DNA from: Perilla frutescens | Lineage: Eukaryota > Streptophyta > Magnoliopsida > Lamiales > Lamiaceae | Assembly: GCA_026008535.1 (NCBI GenBank) | Contig: BRKX01000019.1 | Location: 26,672,477-26,736,476 of the forward strand | DNA length: 64,000 nt | Direction: 5' to 3' | In this document: piece by piece, positions 1 to 11,553 of the stretch | How the letters are laid out: the number at the start of each line of letters is the position of its first letter | Position numbering within the stretch: the first letter of the stretch is position 1 | Translations under genes and position numbers: made by a program | The notes under the pieces: model-generated | What the model was told of the DNA's origin: nothing | Databases searched by the model: none | What the model saw: only the letters and a program-made list of their open reading frames with translations

Positions 1-639
1 TGTGGCAAATTTAATTCTCAATTGACATGACGAATTATTCATATGTATAAACGATAATTTATGTCTATAGAAATAATTATTTTATCTTTCATGAAATATG
101 AACTTGTAATACAACACAACAAGGTATAGCCAATATTATTTTTTTTCAATATGTTCCAAATTAATTAATTATTTGATTTTTATCTTTCAAATTAATTTTT
201 TTGTATATGCATATAAAAATAACTCAACTGATTGTGCAATTGAATTATTACCCGACATGACGAAAATACTATATTCCCGATTGTGATTCGTCTTTGAATC
301 CATTTGTTAATAAGATGTTCCCTACTTTTAATGATGACATTGAATTTTGTAACTATTATGCACTGTCATTTTAGTTTGACCTTTAATACAATAGAGAAAC
401 GGTCAAGAATACAGTAATTGAAGATCCAATTTTTATGGGATGATTTTTATTTTCATATGATCCTTCTTGATCCACATAGGTCAATAGTTATATTGATTGT
501 GTGTTAGTAGAAACAAAAACCTTTTTACTAATTTTTATATATTCATAGTTTGTATTATATGTTTATTGTGCTTGTTAATTCAGTGTCCCCAAGTACAAGA
601 ATTACTAAGATATGACTAATGTATAAACACTTCATAATT

Positions 640-2560
640 AATCAAAATAAAAATTAAAGTATAGCATTATCCTGAAAAATATATGTATGTCTTTTGCAAG
701 CTACAATAACGATTATAAAAAGCTAGAAAATCAATTATTACAATTTATGGAATTAACTTTTAATTTTCATTTAACTAGCTATAAAAACAATCATAGCAAG
801 CTATGAATTCATATTTAACAAAAATTAAATCCAAACATAATAACATACACATTTACATAAATCAAATCATTTCAATGGTTCAGAATATAGATGAGTCAGT
901 TGTTTAGAGTATATGAAAACAACCAAATTAAACACACCTAAATCATAACCATAATAGCATTTATCCTTTGTAAATACCATATCCTGAAAAATTATTTGTA
1001 TTTGTCATTCACACGCTACAAACACAACTATAAAAAGTTACAAAAATCAATCATACAAGTATCTGGAACAAAATATCATTTTTCATTTCACAAGCTACAA
1101 AAACACTTAAAACAAGCTATGGATTTATATTTAAAGAAAATTAAATCCAAAATAATAAGATAACAGAAACAATAAAACACTCAATCAATTTATATTAATG
1201 TAGTCTAACAACAATATCAAAATGTTAGAAATAATGGTATAAATTTATACTACAAAAATTTAAATAATCATGTCCAACATTCTAAACAACTTGTTCTTTT
1301 CCTCCACCAATTGTTAAAACTATCATTGAACAAATCCTTTAAATCAATTTGACACTCACTAGAGGCAGTGTCAAATATTCAAAGCACATTTTTGGAATTG
1401 TGTCTTTATGAATGTTCATATCTGATGAGAGTATATGTGGTAGCGTAATACTTAACCCGAAAACAGTTCATTATCTGTGTTGCAATTCCCCTTTTTCAGC
1501 CCAGTTTTCCAAGCTTCAAATCTTTGATCCAGGAAAGTCTCTATGTGGCGTATTGCATATATACCACAGTCACTCTCACCACGCCATTTTCAATATCTCC
1601 GTGCAAGCCTTTTCCATATCATTGGACTTCGCCTTTAGACCGTGTTTTCCCAAATACAAACTATTTTTTTTCTGCACCACAAATTTATTATGAAGTTATT
1701 AATTTGCACAAAATTACTAATTGAATATTTACCAAGTGAGACCGTAAACAAAAGAGACATAAACATATGCATTTAACATTCGATAGCTACAAAAGCATTT
1801 ATAAGAAGCCACAACGTCAATGATAACAATTTCTGAAATAAAATCTTAATTATCATTCCTAAGCTACAAAAATAATTATAACAAGCTATGAAACCAATGA
1901 TAACAATTTTAGGAATAAAATCTTGATTTGCATTTCACAAGCTGTAAAAACAATTACAAAAAGCTATTAATTTAAATTTAAAAAACACTGAATCAAAATC
2001 ATATTAAACACATCTAAGTGAGAACCAAAATAACAACAAACCATACACATATAAACATACATAGCTCCACAAAATACATAAACAAGCTATAAATATTTAT
2101 TAAAAAATAATAAAAAATCTAGAAAAAAATAATATTACTATATCACTACCCTATTTTTCTATGTAATAAGCTACAAAATAAATAAAAAAAAATAGCAACA
2201 ATAAGGAAGTGCACGCCACCTTCAATAATGCAACATTCAAAGTATAAAAAATATGCTTAATAAGATCTAAACTCTAACAAAAGTAGTAACAAAATCGAAA
2301 CATGAATACTAACATACAAAATAAAAAAATTTCAGCAACAAACACATCTTTCAACCCTCAATTGGCACACTAATTAAATCTGAAAATTAATAGGACATAA
2401 AAATACATATTTTCTTTCATAGCTGCTACAAAATACTACTAGCGTATCAAATAAATCAACACAAATATCCACATACACACGTTTGCATCTTAAATAAGCT
2501 ACAAAATATCAATAACTTAACTTCTGCTTCCACTATATTCATATAGCATTCAAAATGAAA
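640..2560. repeat. AT-rich DNA with decayed AAGCTACAAAA-type repeats
   Basis: No gene is supported here apart from the small protease remnant listed next. The stretch contains many scattered variants of a motif such as CAAGCTACAAAAACAATTAT followed by AAAAGCTATGAA, for example near 698, 773, 1013, 1088, 1787, 1860, 1938, 2080, 2168 and 2490. Several occurrences share longer flanks (a GGAATAAAATCTTGATTT-like block near 1850 and 1915). This looks like an old, diverged tandem repeat or the inside of a non-autonomous transposon. Bases 1-640 are equally AT-rich and show nothing I recognise. Confidence 0.4.
1452..1660 (-). pseudogene. Ulp1-like (C48) cysteine protease C-terminal remnant, probably transposon-derived
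   Basis: Read on the minus strand, 1574 down to 1452 encodes SDCGIYAIRHIETFL followed by a Lys/Gly-rich stretch and a TAA stop at 1454-1452. The Asp-Cys-Gly motif (1571-1563) followed by hydrophobic residues and an aromatic/Leu pair is the usual setting of the catalytic Cys in Ulp1/SENP SUMO proteases. The catalytic His and Asp are not visible because the frame breaks upstream. Downstream of the stop, a shifted frame continues with residues of the kind that follow the motif in transposon-borne Ulp1 proteins. In plants such domains often ride on MULE or CACTA elements, which is the likely origin here. The family call rests on one motif. Confidence 0.45.
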
Positions 2561-3214
2561 TATTACATACACCCAATACTTGCACTAAATAAGCAACTAA
2601 AAAATTACGCGAATCGTTCATTCATGCATTTAAACAAACACGTGGATTACAATATTTGTAGGTACACATCCATGGAATCTTTAATATCGTTTCCAATGAT
2701 GGTTTGATTTTTTCAGACGCCATTCTACACAAGATTTCAATACACATTTGAAAACAACCAAAAAAATTCCTCTATTATCTTGTTTGCATCTCGCCATGGA
2801 AACTGAGAAAATAACCGATGGAAGTGGTTCTTGTGGTAGTGATGGGCGCTGTCGAACGTGCCAGAACTAGTTATGATGGTGATCGATTTTCGATTTGTAG
2901 CGCCGCTTTTCCCAGAAGAAGGAAATGAATGAAAGTGATTCCTAATTCTAGGTTTCTTGATTGCGATGAATCTCGATAAATATTTGGTTGTTGTATCATT
3001 TAATGATACGTATCTTAGGGATTTCATATATGCACGTTTCCATATAAAAGATTAATGTATAATTAGATTAATTCCATTATGTATATTATTTTCAATTATA
3101 TTATTGGATTCTAAAGATTTTATGCAATTTAAGCTTATCCATAGATCTAGACAAAATCGAGGGTTAGGATTAGTTCCTAGTTCTCATCTAAAGTCTAGTG
3201 CCCATAATAACAAA
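1661..3214. other. No gene recognised
   Basis: AT-rich sequence. A short less AT-rich island at 2740-3030 is open on the minus strand for 96 codons (3027-2737), and a 33-codon minus-strand frame starts at 2724. Neither resembles a family I know. They could be 5' exon or leader sequence of the decayed transposon that carried the Ulp1 remnant, but that is a guess. Confidence 0.3.
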
Positions 3215-3950
3215 CCCCTATATATATATATATATAGGGGTGGGATCTGGTGGGAACCGTCCCCCATGTGGGAACAAGGAACCCATCCCATCCACTCATT
3301 CATAGATTTGGATGGCTAAGATCAAGACAGATTATCGGTGGCAAACTTGTAAATATGTTGAACTTTTTAAAAAAGACGTGGCATATTGGTAAATAAATTG
3401 AACTTCAAAAGTGGGGGGGTTAATTTTTTCTGTCAAAATATAGATGATGATGTCATCATATTTGTACAAATATTGTAGAAACTTTAATAAATCATAACTT
3501 GCTCATTTTTAATCGGATTTACGCAAATCATATATCAAATTAAAGCTCTTTTCATACTCTTTCATTTAAGATCCATATTGTATATGTTTATTTAAAAATA
3601 ATAGATGAAAAATACAAAAATCAATTTTCAGGCATATTTTTCATACAAAACAGCCACAAAATTATATTAACATGGCGTATATAATATTTTAGCACGATCT
3701 ATATAGCAATTTAGCATGAAACTACTCGCATAATAGCATGATTTATACATATATGACATTTGAACATAATCTGTAACTTATATCAGCATTTTCTTCATGA
3801 CTTGCTCGTTTTAATCAAATTCATGCAAATTATATATCAAATTAAAGATATTCTTATTAAAATTCTCATTTTAGCATGTTGTGTAATACATTTTAGCGGG
3901 TGATATTATGAATATTTTTCTAACAGTTTTATATAAACACCTACACTTAT
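3215..3950. mobile_element. Partial non-autonomous TIR element, family T1 copy 1
   Basis: The left edge is the palindrome CCCC(TA)nGGGG at 3216-3240, followed by GTGGGAACAAGGAACCCATC. This resembles the terminal region of the better-preserved copy at 58383-59570 (GTGAGAACTAGGAACCCATC). Further in, a block near 3480-3570 (AATCGGATTTACGCAAATCA, then ATATCAAATTAAAGCTCTTT) matches the minus strand of 59270-59360. No matching right terminus was found, so the end is approximate and the copy may be truncated. It contains no coding sequence. The superfamily is not certain; insertion into a TA run would fit a TA-targeting element. Confidence 0.4.
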
Positions 3951-4422
3951 ATAGATACTATAAACGAAAAACACGAGTTGATGATAAAGAAGAAAAAAGA
4001 ATGAGAAAATGAAGCAACGAAGGAGATGACTGACAATTAAGAAAGAAAATGAGAGAATATTTTTCCGAAACGAGATAAAGTTTATTGTTAGGAAAAACTA
4101 TCAAGGAACCCCTAGATCAGGTTTTGATGAGATGTCAAAATTATTTATGAAAACTGACCAAAATTCAAGCTATAGATCGAAGCTGATCAGCCCAGGGCAT
4201 CATCGAAGAAGAACTCTAGAAGAGTCAAAGTTAACCAATCTAAAAAATGACCCACAAGTTGAAAGACACATCATCCAGTCTAAAGTTCAACTAGGCTGAG
4301 GAATCATACCAATCAAAGCAAGCTGACAATCGAGTCAGCTGAACTGAGGGATAAAGGAGTTGACCAAAGATTGAAGAAGCTGATAGAATATCAGTTTATG
4401 CCAGAGACAGACTGACAATAGC

Positions 4423-4774
4423 CAACTGGAACAATGGTCAATCTCAGCTGACAAGCCCAGAACTGTCAACTGGAGCAATGGTCAATCTCAGCTGACAAGC
4501 CCAGAACTGCCAACTGAAGCAATGGCCAATCTCAGCTGACAAGCCCAGAACTGCCAACTGGAGCAATAGCCAATCTCAGCTGACAAGCCCAGAACTGCCA
4601 ACTGGAGCAATGGCCAATCTCAGCTGACAAGCCCAGAACTGCTAACTGGAGCAACAGGCAGACTTAGCTGATAAGCCTAGAACTGCCAACTGGAGTGATA
4701 GCCAGACTCAGCTGACAAGCTCAGAACTGCCAGCTGGGACGATACTGCAACTAAGCTGAGAAATCCAAAACTGC
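4423..4774 (+). repeat. 8 x 44-bp tandem repeat inside the 5' LTR
   Basis: Eight head-to-tail units fill exactly 352 bp. A typical unit runs CAACTGGAGCAATGGCCAAT, then CTCAGCTGACAAGCCCAGAA, then CTGC. Units 2-5 are nearly identical; 6-8 are more diverged. Most carry the palindromic hexamer CAGCTG. The array sits about 260 bp upstream of the LTR TATA box, in the U3 region, where repeats often act as enhancers; that role is inferred. Confidence 0.9.
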
Positions 4775-5032
4775 CAACTGAAATTCCAAACTGCCAAGAG
4801 AGCTAAAGCCAGAAGACTCCTGGAGTGTATTGCTTAAATTAGCGTATCTTGAAATAAATGATCCTTCAAAGATCTTGGAATTCAATGAAGATCGATTGGC
4901 AGAGTAACGGCTACTTCAACCAAATGATCCAAGCGATCATTTAAGACCACATGCCATTGATGAGACAACAAAACCACTGATCAAATGGACAATGGAGCTC
5001 AACGGTCATAAAATCACTCCTCTATAAAAGAC

Positions 5033-5039
5033 GGGTGAA
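5033..5039 (+). promoter_or_regulatory. TATA box of the 5' LTR promoter
   Basis: TATAAAA in the context CTCTATAAAAGACGGGTGAA. A CAACGGTC (MYB-core AACGG) motif lies about 33 bp upstream, near 5000. In the 3' LTR the same position reads CTTTAAAAG, so that copy of the box is damaged. Confidence 0.65.
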
Positions 5040-5776
5040 TCAGAGTTTTAAACACTTTTCGCAAACATAACCTCTGGCCAACCTTCACATATACAAGCAG
5101 AGCTTTTCTTTCTCCCTCCCACTTAAGCTCAAGTGAAATGTTTGATAGAAACTGTGAAAGTCAAACTAAGAAGAAGAATTCACTGAATCAAGACATCCAA
5201 CCAGCTGTTGACGAACCTGCCAGGGCAGCCTTCTCAGTTTTCAGCTATTCAAGATCAACTACTCAGCTCAATCAAAGGAGCACATCAGTTGATACCCCCT
5301 TGTTCAAGATTAACCTCTTGAAGATCGAAATAGATCTAAAACCTTGTAAAGACGACAATAGCACCTACCTTCCTAGCGAGCAGTTACGGACTTCAAGTGT
5401 GAGCCGTCGACCAGCTGAGGTAGCGAGCAGTTACCAGGTTCAGCCAACTGTCCTTCATTGTGTAATTTGTAAAGCAACTCAAGTTATATAGTGAAGTTGC
5501 CCTTCTGCGGAAGGAAGAGATGACGTAGAAGTTTGAGATTTCGAACCTCTATAAATCTCTTGTGTATTGTACTTATTGATCATTGCATATCTCTAACTGC
5601 ACACTACATCACACAAGCTGCACTCAAACTGTCTCAACTGATTATCAAGTTGGTGCATAGATAAGTTTCTTTAAACGAGTCAAAGGGCCTTATTTTCCGC
5701 ATTTAAAGTAAAAGTTTTTGAATCAGTTTATTCACTCCCCCTCTAAACTGATACCGACTCACTCGAGACCAACAAG

Positions 5777-5790
5777 TGGTATCAGAGCGG
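5777..5790 (+). promoter_or_regulatory. Primer binding site (initiator tRNA-Met type)
   Basis: TGGTATCAGAGCGG begins two bases after the LTR end. This is the usual plant copia primer site complementary to the 3' end of initiator tRNA-Met; the last bases differ from the common TGGTATCAGAGCC(A). Confidence 0.9.
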
Positions 5791-5862
5791 TTGATTCTAA
5801 GGATCAGCCGTTTCTGCAGATCAACTGAATCAGATCTAATTATCTGTGCTAACATTTCAGCT

Positions 5863-8226
5863 ATGGGAAACCATAAGCTACCTTTGTTTTCAGTTGAGAA
5901 CTATGATAAATAGAGCAGGAGAATGAAAGCGCATCTCTGCTTAATTCATGAGAATATGTGGGAAGTCATTGAAGAAGGTCCAATCATCATCATGATGGAC
6001 AATGATGCTCACATAGTTGATATCAATCAACCGGCAAGGATTCTGAAGCCAACTAATCTTCTCACTAGTGAAGAGAAAAATTTGAAGAATCTAGAGTTCG
6101 TTGCTCAAGCTGCATTATTCCAAACTCTAGATAAAGATCATATGAAAGATACCAAGAATTGCACAACTGCCAAAGAAATATGGGACCTACTAGCAGATCT
6201 TTGCAGAGAGTCCAAAGCTATAAAAAGAAACAAGCTCCAACTGGCGGTTGATAGGTATGAATCCTTCAAAATGCAGGTAGAAGAGTCCATCTCAAGCCTT
6301 GAAACTATATTTCTAGGCATCATCAGTGAGATGAACAACCTTGGAAGAAGTTATCCCAATTCAGAGATGAATTCCAAAATATTGGATAATCTCACTGACG
6401 AATGGGATATGAAAGTGATAGCTAAAAAGGAGTCAAGAAACCTAAACAGCATCACTCCAAGGGAACTATTTGGTTCTCTTAAAGCTCATGAGTACAGTCT
6501 AAACCGAAAAAGTGAAGCGTCGACATCATCAGCTCAAAACGCAGCTTTCTATAGTGAAAGGCCTAGGTTTAAAGACACTCGAGAAAGAAACAGCTTCCGA
6601 CCTAGGAGCTCACCAGCCAAAGAAAATCAAGATGGATCTTCAACTGAACGGAAAAGAGAGGCAACTGAAAAGAAGGAAAATCTAACTAAGGACATCAATG
6701 ATCAGATTTAATCAGTTACCAAGTTGCTCGAAAAGTTGAAGAGAGCTCGGGATAAACAATCAGTTTCACCTCAGACTGATGAAATCCCAAAAGTTGAAAA
6801 AACCTACCAACCAGCTGAACCATTCAGAAGTGGCAATCGCAATCTTGGAGAATGTTTTCATTGTCATAAACAAGGACATTACAGGTTCGAATGTCCAGAA
6901 CTCCCCGAAGACAAGAAAGCCAAGTTAAAAAGAAGCTTCTTCAAAAGAAAAGCAATGGTCGCAAATCTCGAGAATGCCGTGCTGGATGATTCAGACTATC
7001 CTTCTGGAATCGATTCTGACGGCTACAGCTCAGATGATGATGAAGTATTATTCTGCCTCATGGCTGACCATGATGAAGAGGTTAGTACAGCTGACTCTCA
7101 AACTTCTTTTTATCATATCAATGAAGCAACTGTCTTTAGTAATGAACTTGATGTGAAACTTATGATGCTAGAAGACCAATTAGCTTCAATCTTCTGTTTG
7201 CATGTGGAACTGGAAGATGAAAATGATGAACTGAGAAACAAGGTCAGGAAACTGAGCATTGATCATGAAAGACTAGAGTATCTTGAATCCCAGCTTATAG
7301 AATTTGAGGAATTGAAACTAAGAACTGCTAATCTAGAGAAAAAAAATCAAAAACTCAAGCAAGAGATCCTTGAAAAAGAAAAGGTAAACCTAAAGTTCAA
7401 AAAGGGATCTCAGACTCTAGATGAAATACTCAGTCATCAACTTACTAGAACTGACAGCTCAGGGCTAGGATATAGCAAGTTCACTGCCCTAGAAAAGTGA
7501 AAAACAGTTGCTCAACCTAGTGACAAGGGTATCCTAAAAGGGTTTACGAGATCTCAGGATCAACCAGCTGAGTCAAACAAAGAAAAGGGAATATTGAAAA
7601 ATCCCCAGACCCAGTCTAAAAAGTTTGGTCAGTTCTACCAATCTAAAACACCCGGTCAGCTAAAGCCTAGTTCCCAGCCAAGACCATCAGTTCATTCAAG
7701 TCAGTCCACTCGTCCAAAGCCTCCAGTTCAACAAAGGCCACCAGCTCAGTATAAAATGCCCTCAAGGCAAACTGGCAGATCAGTTCACTATGAAAAGAAA
7801 GACCAGTTTAGATCTCAAACCTACCCTGCTAAGCAGTTTAATCAAAGCACTTCTAGGAGAGATCAAAGAAAAACATTTCAACCCTATCATCATTACGATG
7901 AATATTTGGATTCCAGAAATGAACCAAGAGCTGATCCAAAAAGGTTCAATCTAATGAACTGGAAACATACAAGACATTGGCCTGATTGAAGAGCCCAGAA
8001 ATCTCAAAATAATTGTGTGCTAGTTGAAGTGTTTTATCCTACTAACTTTCAGCGCAGGTACCATTCAACCGACTCAAGGAGAGTTGAAAGAGAGTCGAAA
8101 CTGATGAAACGATCTAAGTCAGTTGACTCTTTAAGTGATAAGAAGCCAAAAGTTTGGCAAGTCTGGATTCCAAAAAGCTTAATGTATCAAAAAGGACCCG
8201 ATATGAAACGGGTCCCTAAATGCTAA
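5863..8226 (+). pseudogene. gag: gag (capsid/nucleocapsid) of the SIRE-type element, broken by stops
   Basis: Gag forms the particle that packages the element's RNA. The start is ATG 5863, just after the primer site; the first 16 codons end at a TAG (5911) where Trp is expected. The frame then stays open with further stops at 6709 (TAA), 7498 (TGA) and 7987 (TGA), ending at TAA 8224. The N-terminal part (5923-6711) has the helical UBN2-type gag fold pattern. A CCHC zinc knuckle, CFHCHKQGHYRFEC, lies at 6853-6894. Then comes an acidic, coiled-coil-like stretch (7150-7450) and a Pro/Gln/Arg-rich tail (7594-7989). No frameshift occurs in 2.3 kb. The TAA at 8224 lies where gag meets pol and might be a native gag stop rather than a lesion. 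Confidence 0.85.
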
Positions 8227-8235
8227 TCTTTTTCT

Positions 8236-9495
8236 TTGCAGGACAAAAGCATCCTATCTATGAAGAAAACCAAAGACATTTGGTATCTAGATAGCGGGTG
8301 TTCCAAGTACATGACCGGAGACAGAGAAGATCTCGACGGTTATGAAGAAATTAAAGGTCCACTCATCACATTTGGAGACAATTCCAAAAGCCGAACCATT
8401 AGAGAAGGGTTCGTTGTCAAAGGAAAAGTAGTTGTAAATGGAGTCTCCCACGTGGATGGACTAAAGTACAAATTACTCAGCATCAGCCAGCTGTGCGACA
8501 ATGGCTACTCAGTTGACTTCACAAAAAACTCCTGCAACATAAGAGACAAGTCAACTGGAGTAATCTTGCTAACCGGCATCAGGAGAGGCAACATGTACAT
8601 TGTTGACTGGTCAACCGGCTACTCAGAAGCTTGCTTTCTCTCAAAAGGATCAACTGAAGTAAGCTGGCTATGGTATCGTCGACTGAACCACCTCAACTTC
8701 AAAACAATCAACTACCTAGCAAAGAAAGAGCTAGCTGAGGGGCTTCCCAAGGAGATATACAAGAAAACATGTGTATGCGGACCATGTCAAAAATGGAAGC
8801 AAGTGAAGTCATCCTTCAAGAATAAGAATCACCCACCAGGAACAACTGACTATCTTCAACTGTTGCACATGGATTTGTTTGGTCCAGTTAGACCTGAAAC
8901 TCCAAAAGGCAAAAGATTCACTCTTGTAGTAGTTGATGATTACTCAAGATATACATGGGTGGAATTCTTGAGAAGCAAAGATGAAACATATGACAAGCTC
9001 ACGGTGCTGATCAGAAGACTACAAACTGAGAAAGAAAGATCAGTTCAAAGGATTCGCTCTGACAATAGAACTAAATTTGTGAATCAACACATGATCAACT
9101 TCCTCAACCAGCTTGGAATCACTCATGAACATTCAGCTGCAAGAACTCCACAACAAAACAGTGTAGCTGAAAGGCGCAACCGAACACTAAAGGAAGCAGC
9201 TCGAGCGATGATAGCTGATGCCAACATAGCTAAAGGGTACTGGGCTGAAGCAGTCAACACAGCTTGCCATACTCAAAATCGAAGTGCCATTGTAGCAGCC
9301 CATGACAAGACACCTTATGAACTGTACAAGGATCGTAAGCCTTCTATCTCATATTTTAAAATATTTGGCTGTAAATGTTATATTCACAACAATGGCAAGA
9401 CTCAATTGAAAGCTTTTAGTGCTAAAGCTGATGAGGGAATATTTCTTGGGTATAACTCTCCTCATGCACATGCTTATAGAGTGTTCAATAAATGA
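8236..9495 (+). pseudogene. pol: pol: aspartic protease and integrase
   Basis: Same frame as gag. The protease active site D-S-G is at 8290-8298 (WYLDSGCSKYMTGD). The GAG-pre-integrase zinc finger follows near 8670-8800; its first His appears replaced by Tyr (WYRRLNHLNF, where copia proteins normally read WHRRL). The integrase catalytic triad is present: Asp at 8872, Asp at 9061 and Glu at 9169, spaced 63 and 36 residues, matching the D,D-35-E pattern. The residues after the second Asp (SDNRTKF) differ from the usual SDNG-EF. A TGA at 9493 interrupts the frame before the integrase C-terminus. Confidence 0.88.
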
Positions 9496-10665
9496 ACTCT
9501 TGTTGTGGAAATAACATGTCATGTGGTATTTGATGAATTTGCTAATGAGTACGGGAACAAAGAAACTATAGACACATCAGTTCAAGTACTACCTAGTGAA
9601 ACTGAAAATTCGCAGGACTATGTGGATCACATTGTTCCAGAGTGGTTTGAAGTTTCATTAGAAGAAAGCAATGAAACTGGCACTAAACCAGCTGAGAACA
9701 ACTTGGTCAATGAAGACACAAATCGTGCTGAGACCGCAAACCCCACAACTGAAGTAGAGAGAAGAAATAATGAGAATGCCGAGCTAACTGATGAACGAGC
9801 AACTGATGACATCATCACAGAAGAACCAGCTGAGGACCCAGCTGAAGCCATATTGCCCAAGTGGCTCCGAAGCCATCCAACTGACAAGATAGTTGGTGAT
9901 CCAAGAAGTCGAGTCCAGACCAGAGGATCAACTGAGCATGCATTATTCACATGCTTTATCTCTCAAACTGAACCAGCAAACATCAAGGAAGCCTTAGAAG
10001 ATTTAGATTGGATCATGGCTATGCAAGAAAAACTGAACCAGTTCACACGAAATGACGTATGGTTTCTCGTTGATAGGCCAAAAACCCAGAAGGTCATTGG
10101 CACAAAATGGGTGTTTCGCAACAAACTGGATGAACAAGGAGTGATCACAAGGAACAAGGCTAGATTGGTAGCCAAAGGTTACTCACAAAGTGAAGGAATC
10201 GACTTTGATGAGACATTTTCACCAGTTGCAAGATTGGAAGCCATCAGACTGTTCCTAGCCTATGCAGCTCACTTTAACTTCACAGTCTACCAAATGGATG
10301 TCAAGAGTGCTTTTCTTCAAGGAATGCTCAAGGAGGACGTGTATGTCGAGCAACCACCAGGCTTTGAAATTGGTGATCAAGTCTTCAAACTGAAAAAGGC
10401 TCTCTACGGACTAAAGCAAGCTCCAAGAGCGTGGTATGAAACTCTAACAACATTCTTGCTGAAAAATGGGTTTCAAAAAGGAGTCATTGATCGGACTCTA
10501 TTCCGAATAGAACGATCAACTGAGATCTTAATGGTTCAAATTTATGTGGATGACATAATTTTTGGATCAAAGAGCAAAGATCTATGCACACGGTTCGCTC
10601 AACTGATGCAAAGCGAATTCGAGATGAGCATGATGGGAGAAATAACATTCTTCCTAGGACTCTAA
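9496..10665 (+). pseudogene. pol: pol: integrase C-terminus and reverse transcriptase
   Basis: Continues in frame after the TGA at 9493. The first ~150 codons are a low-complexity acidic linker rich in Glu, Thr and Asn. The copia RT domain follows from about 9990: IGTKWVFRNK, KARLVAKGYSQ, the Asp-bearing QMDVKSAFLQG block, ALYGLKQAPRAWYE and the catalytic box YVDD at 10543-10554. All three metal-binding Asp positions appear intact. The frame stops at TAA 10663, where a Gln codon (CAA) would be expected before VKQL. Confidence 0.88.
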
Positions 10666-11553
10666 GTAAAGCAGCTGAAAGATGAAATTCACATTAGCCA
10701 GGCGAAGTACACCAAGGAGCTAGTCAAGAAGTTTGGAGTAAGTAAAGGAAAAACTCTCAAGGTTCCAATGAACACATCAGTTCAACTAACTCTTGCTGAA
10801 GAAGGAGAATCAGTTAGCCAAACTTACTACAGAGGAATCATTGGGTCCCTACTTTACTTAACAGCCAGTCGGCCAGACATCTCATATTCAGTCGGCATAT
10901 GTGTGCAATTTCAATCCAATCCAAAGAAAAGTCATCTTGAAGCAGCTAAGAGAATTATCAAATATCTCAAAGGAACCATAAATCTTGGATTATGGTATCC
11001 TAGAGATGACAGTTTGAGTTTAATTGAATATCCAGACTCAGACTTTGGTAGATGCAAGATTGACAGAAAAAGCACCAGTGGAACATGTCAGTTTCTTGGA
11101 AGCAAACTGATATCCTGGTTTAGCAAGAAGCAGCACTCAGTTGCCACATCAATAACTGAAGCAGAGTATGTAGCTGCTGGAAGCTGCTGTGCTCAAATAC
11201 TCTGGATGAAGGAACAGTTGAAGGACTACAAAGTTGAAACTGAAGAAGTGCCTATCTACTGTGACAACAATAGTGCAATCATGATATTTCAGAATCCAGT
11301 TCTACATTCAAGAACTAAGCACATTGACATAATGCACCACTTCATCAGAGATCACATCGAGAAGAAAGACATATGCATCAAATATGTCAATACTGAGAAG
11401 CAGATAGCCGACATCTTCACCAAACCGTTGCCTGAAGCAAGGTTTATGGAGCTATGCATACAGTTGGGACTGCTGGAGGTAGCATCACAGGATAAAGATG
11501 ATGAACTGGAAGAAAACGGCCAAGGAATTACTCCAGCTGAAGAAAGAAACTGA
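10666..11553 (+). pseudogene. pol: pol: RT end and RNase H
   Basis: Same frame as gag and pol. From 10768 it reads through SRPDISYSVGICVQFQSNP and the RNase H block KSTSGTCQFLG, then TEAEYVAAG, YCDNNSAI, TKHIDIMHHFIRDH and ADIFTKPLPE, which are the standard copia RNase H landmarks. One catalytic region is altered (EYPDSDFGRC, where family members usually have a YSDADFAGC-like motif). The native stop is TGA 11551. RNase H removes the RNA template during reverse transcription. Confidence 0.88.

Larger units (their letters stand above)
4086..5774 (+). repeat. 5' LTR of the SIRE-type element
   Basis: The LTR starts TGTTAGGAAAAACT and ends ACCAACA, two bases before the primer binding site. It is 1,689 bp long and matches 19854-21506 along its whole preserved length with scattered substitutions. 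It contains eight 44-bp tandem repeats (4423-4774) and a TATA box (5033). A 117-codon frame at 5138-5491 lies in the presumed transcribed part, but its ATG is lost in the other LTR, so I do not treat it as a gene. Confidence 0.92.

Noticed and set aside
1412..1724. Two overlapping plus-strand ORFs
   Set aside because: They are antisense to the Ulp1-like remnant and show no protein-family features.
4423..4774. CRISPR-like array
   Set aside because: Units are contiguous 44-bp tandem repeats without spacers, inside an LTR of a plant retrotransposon.
5138..5491. 117-codon ORF in the SIRE 5' LTR, with a longer relative at 20833-21249
   Set aside because: It lies in the LTR, the ATG is not shared by the other copy, and the product resembles no known protein. 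Conservation is explained by LTR duplication.
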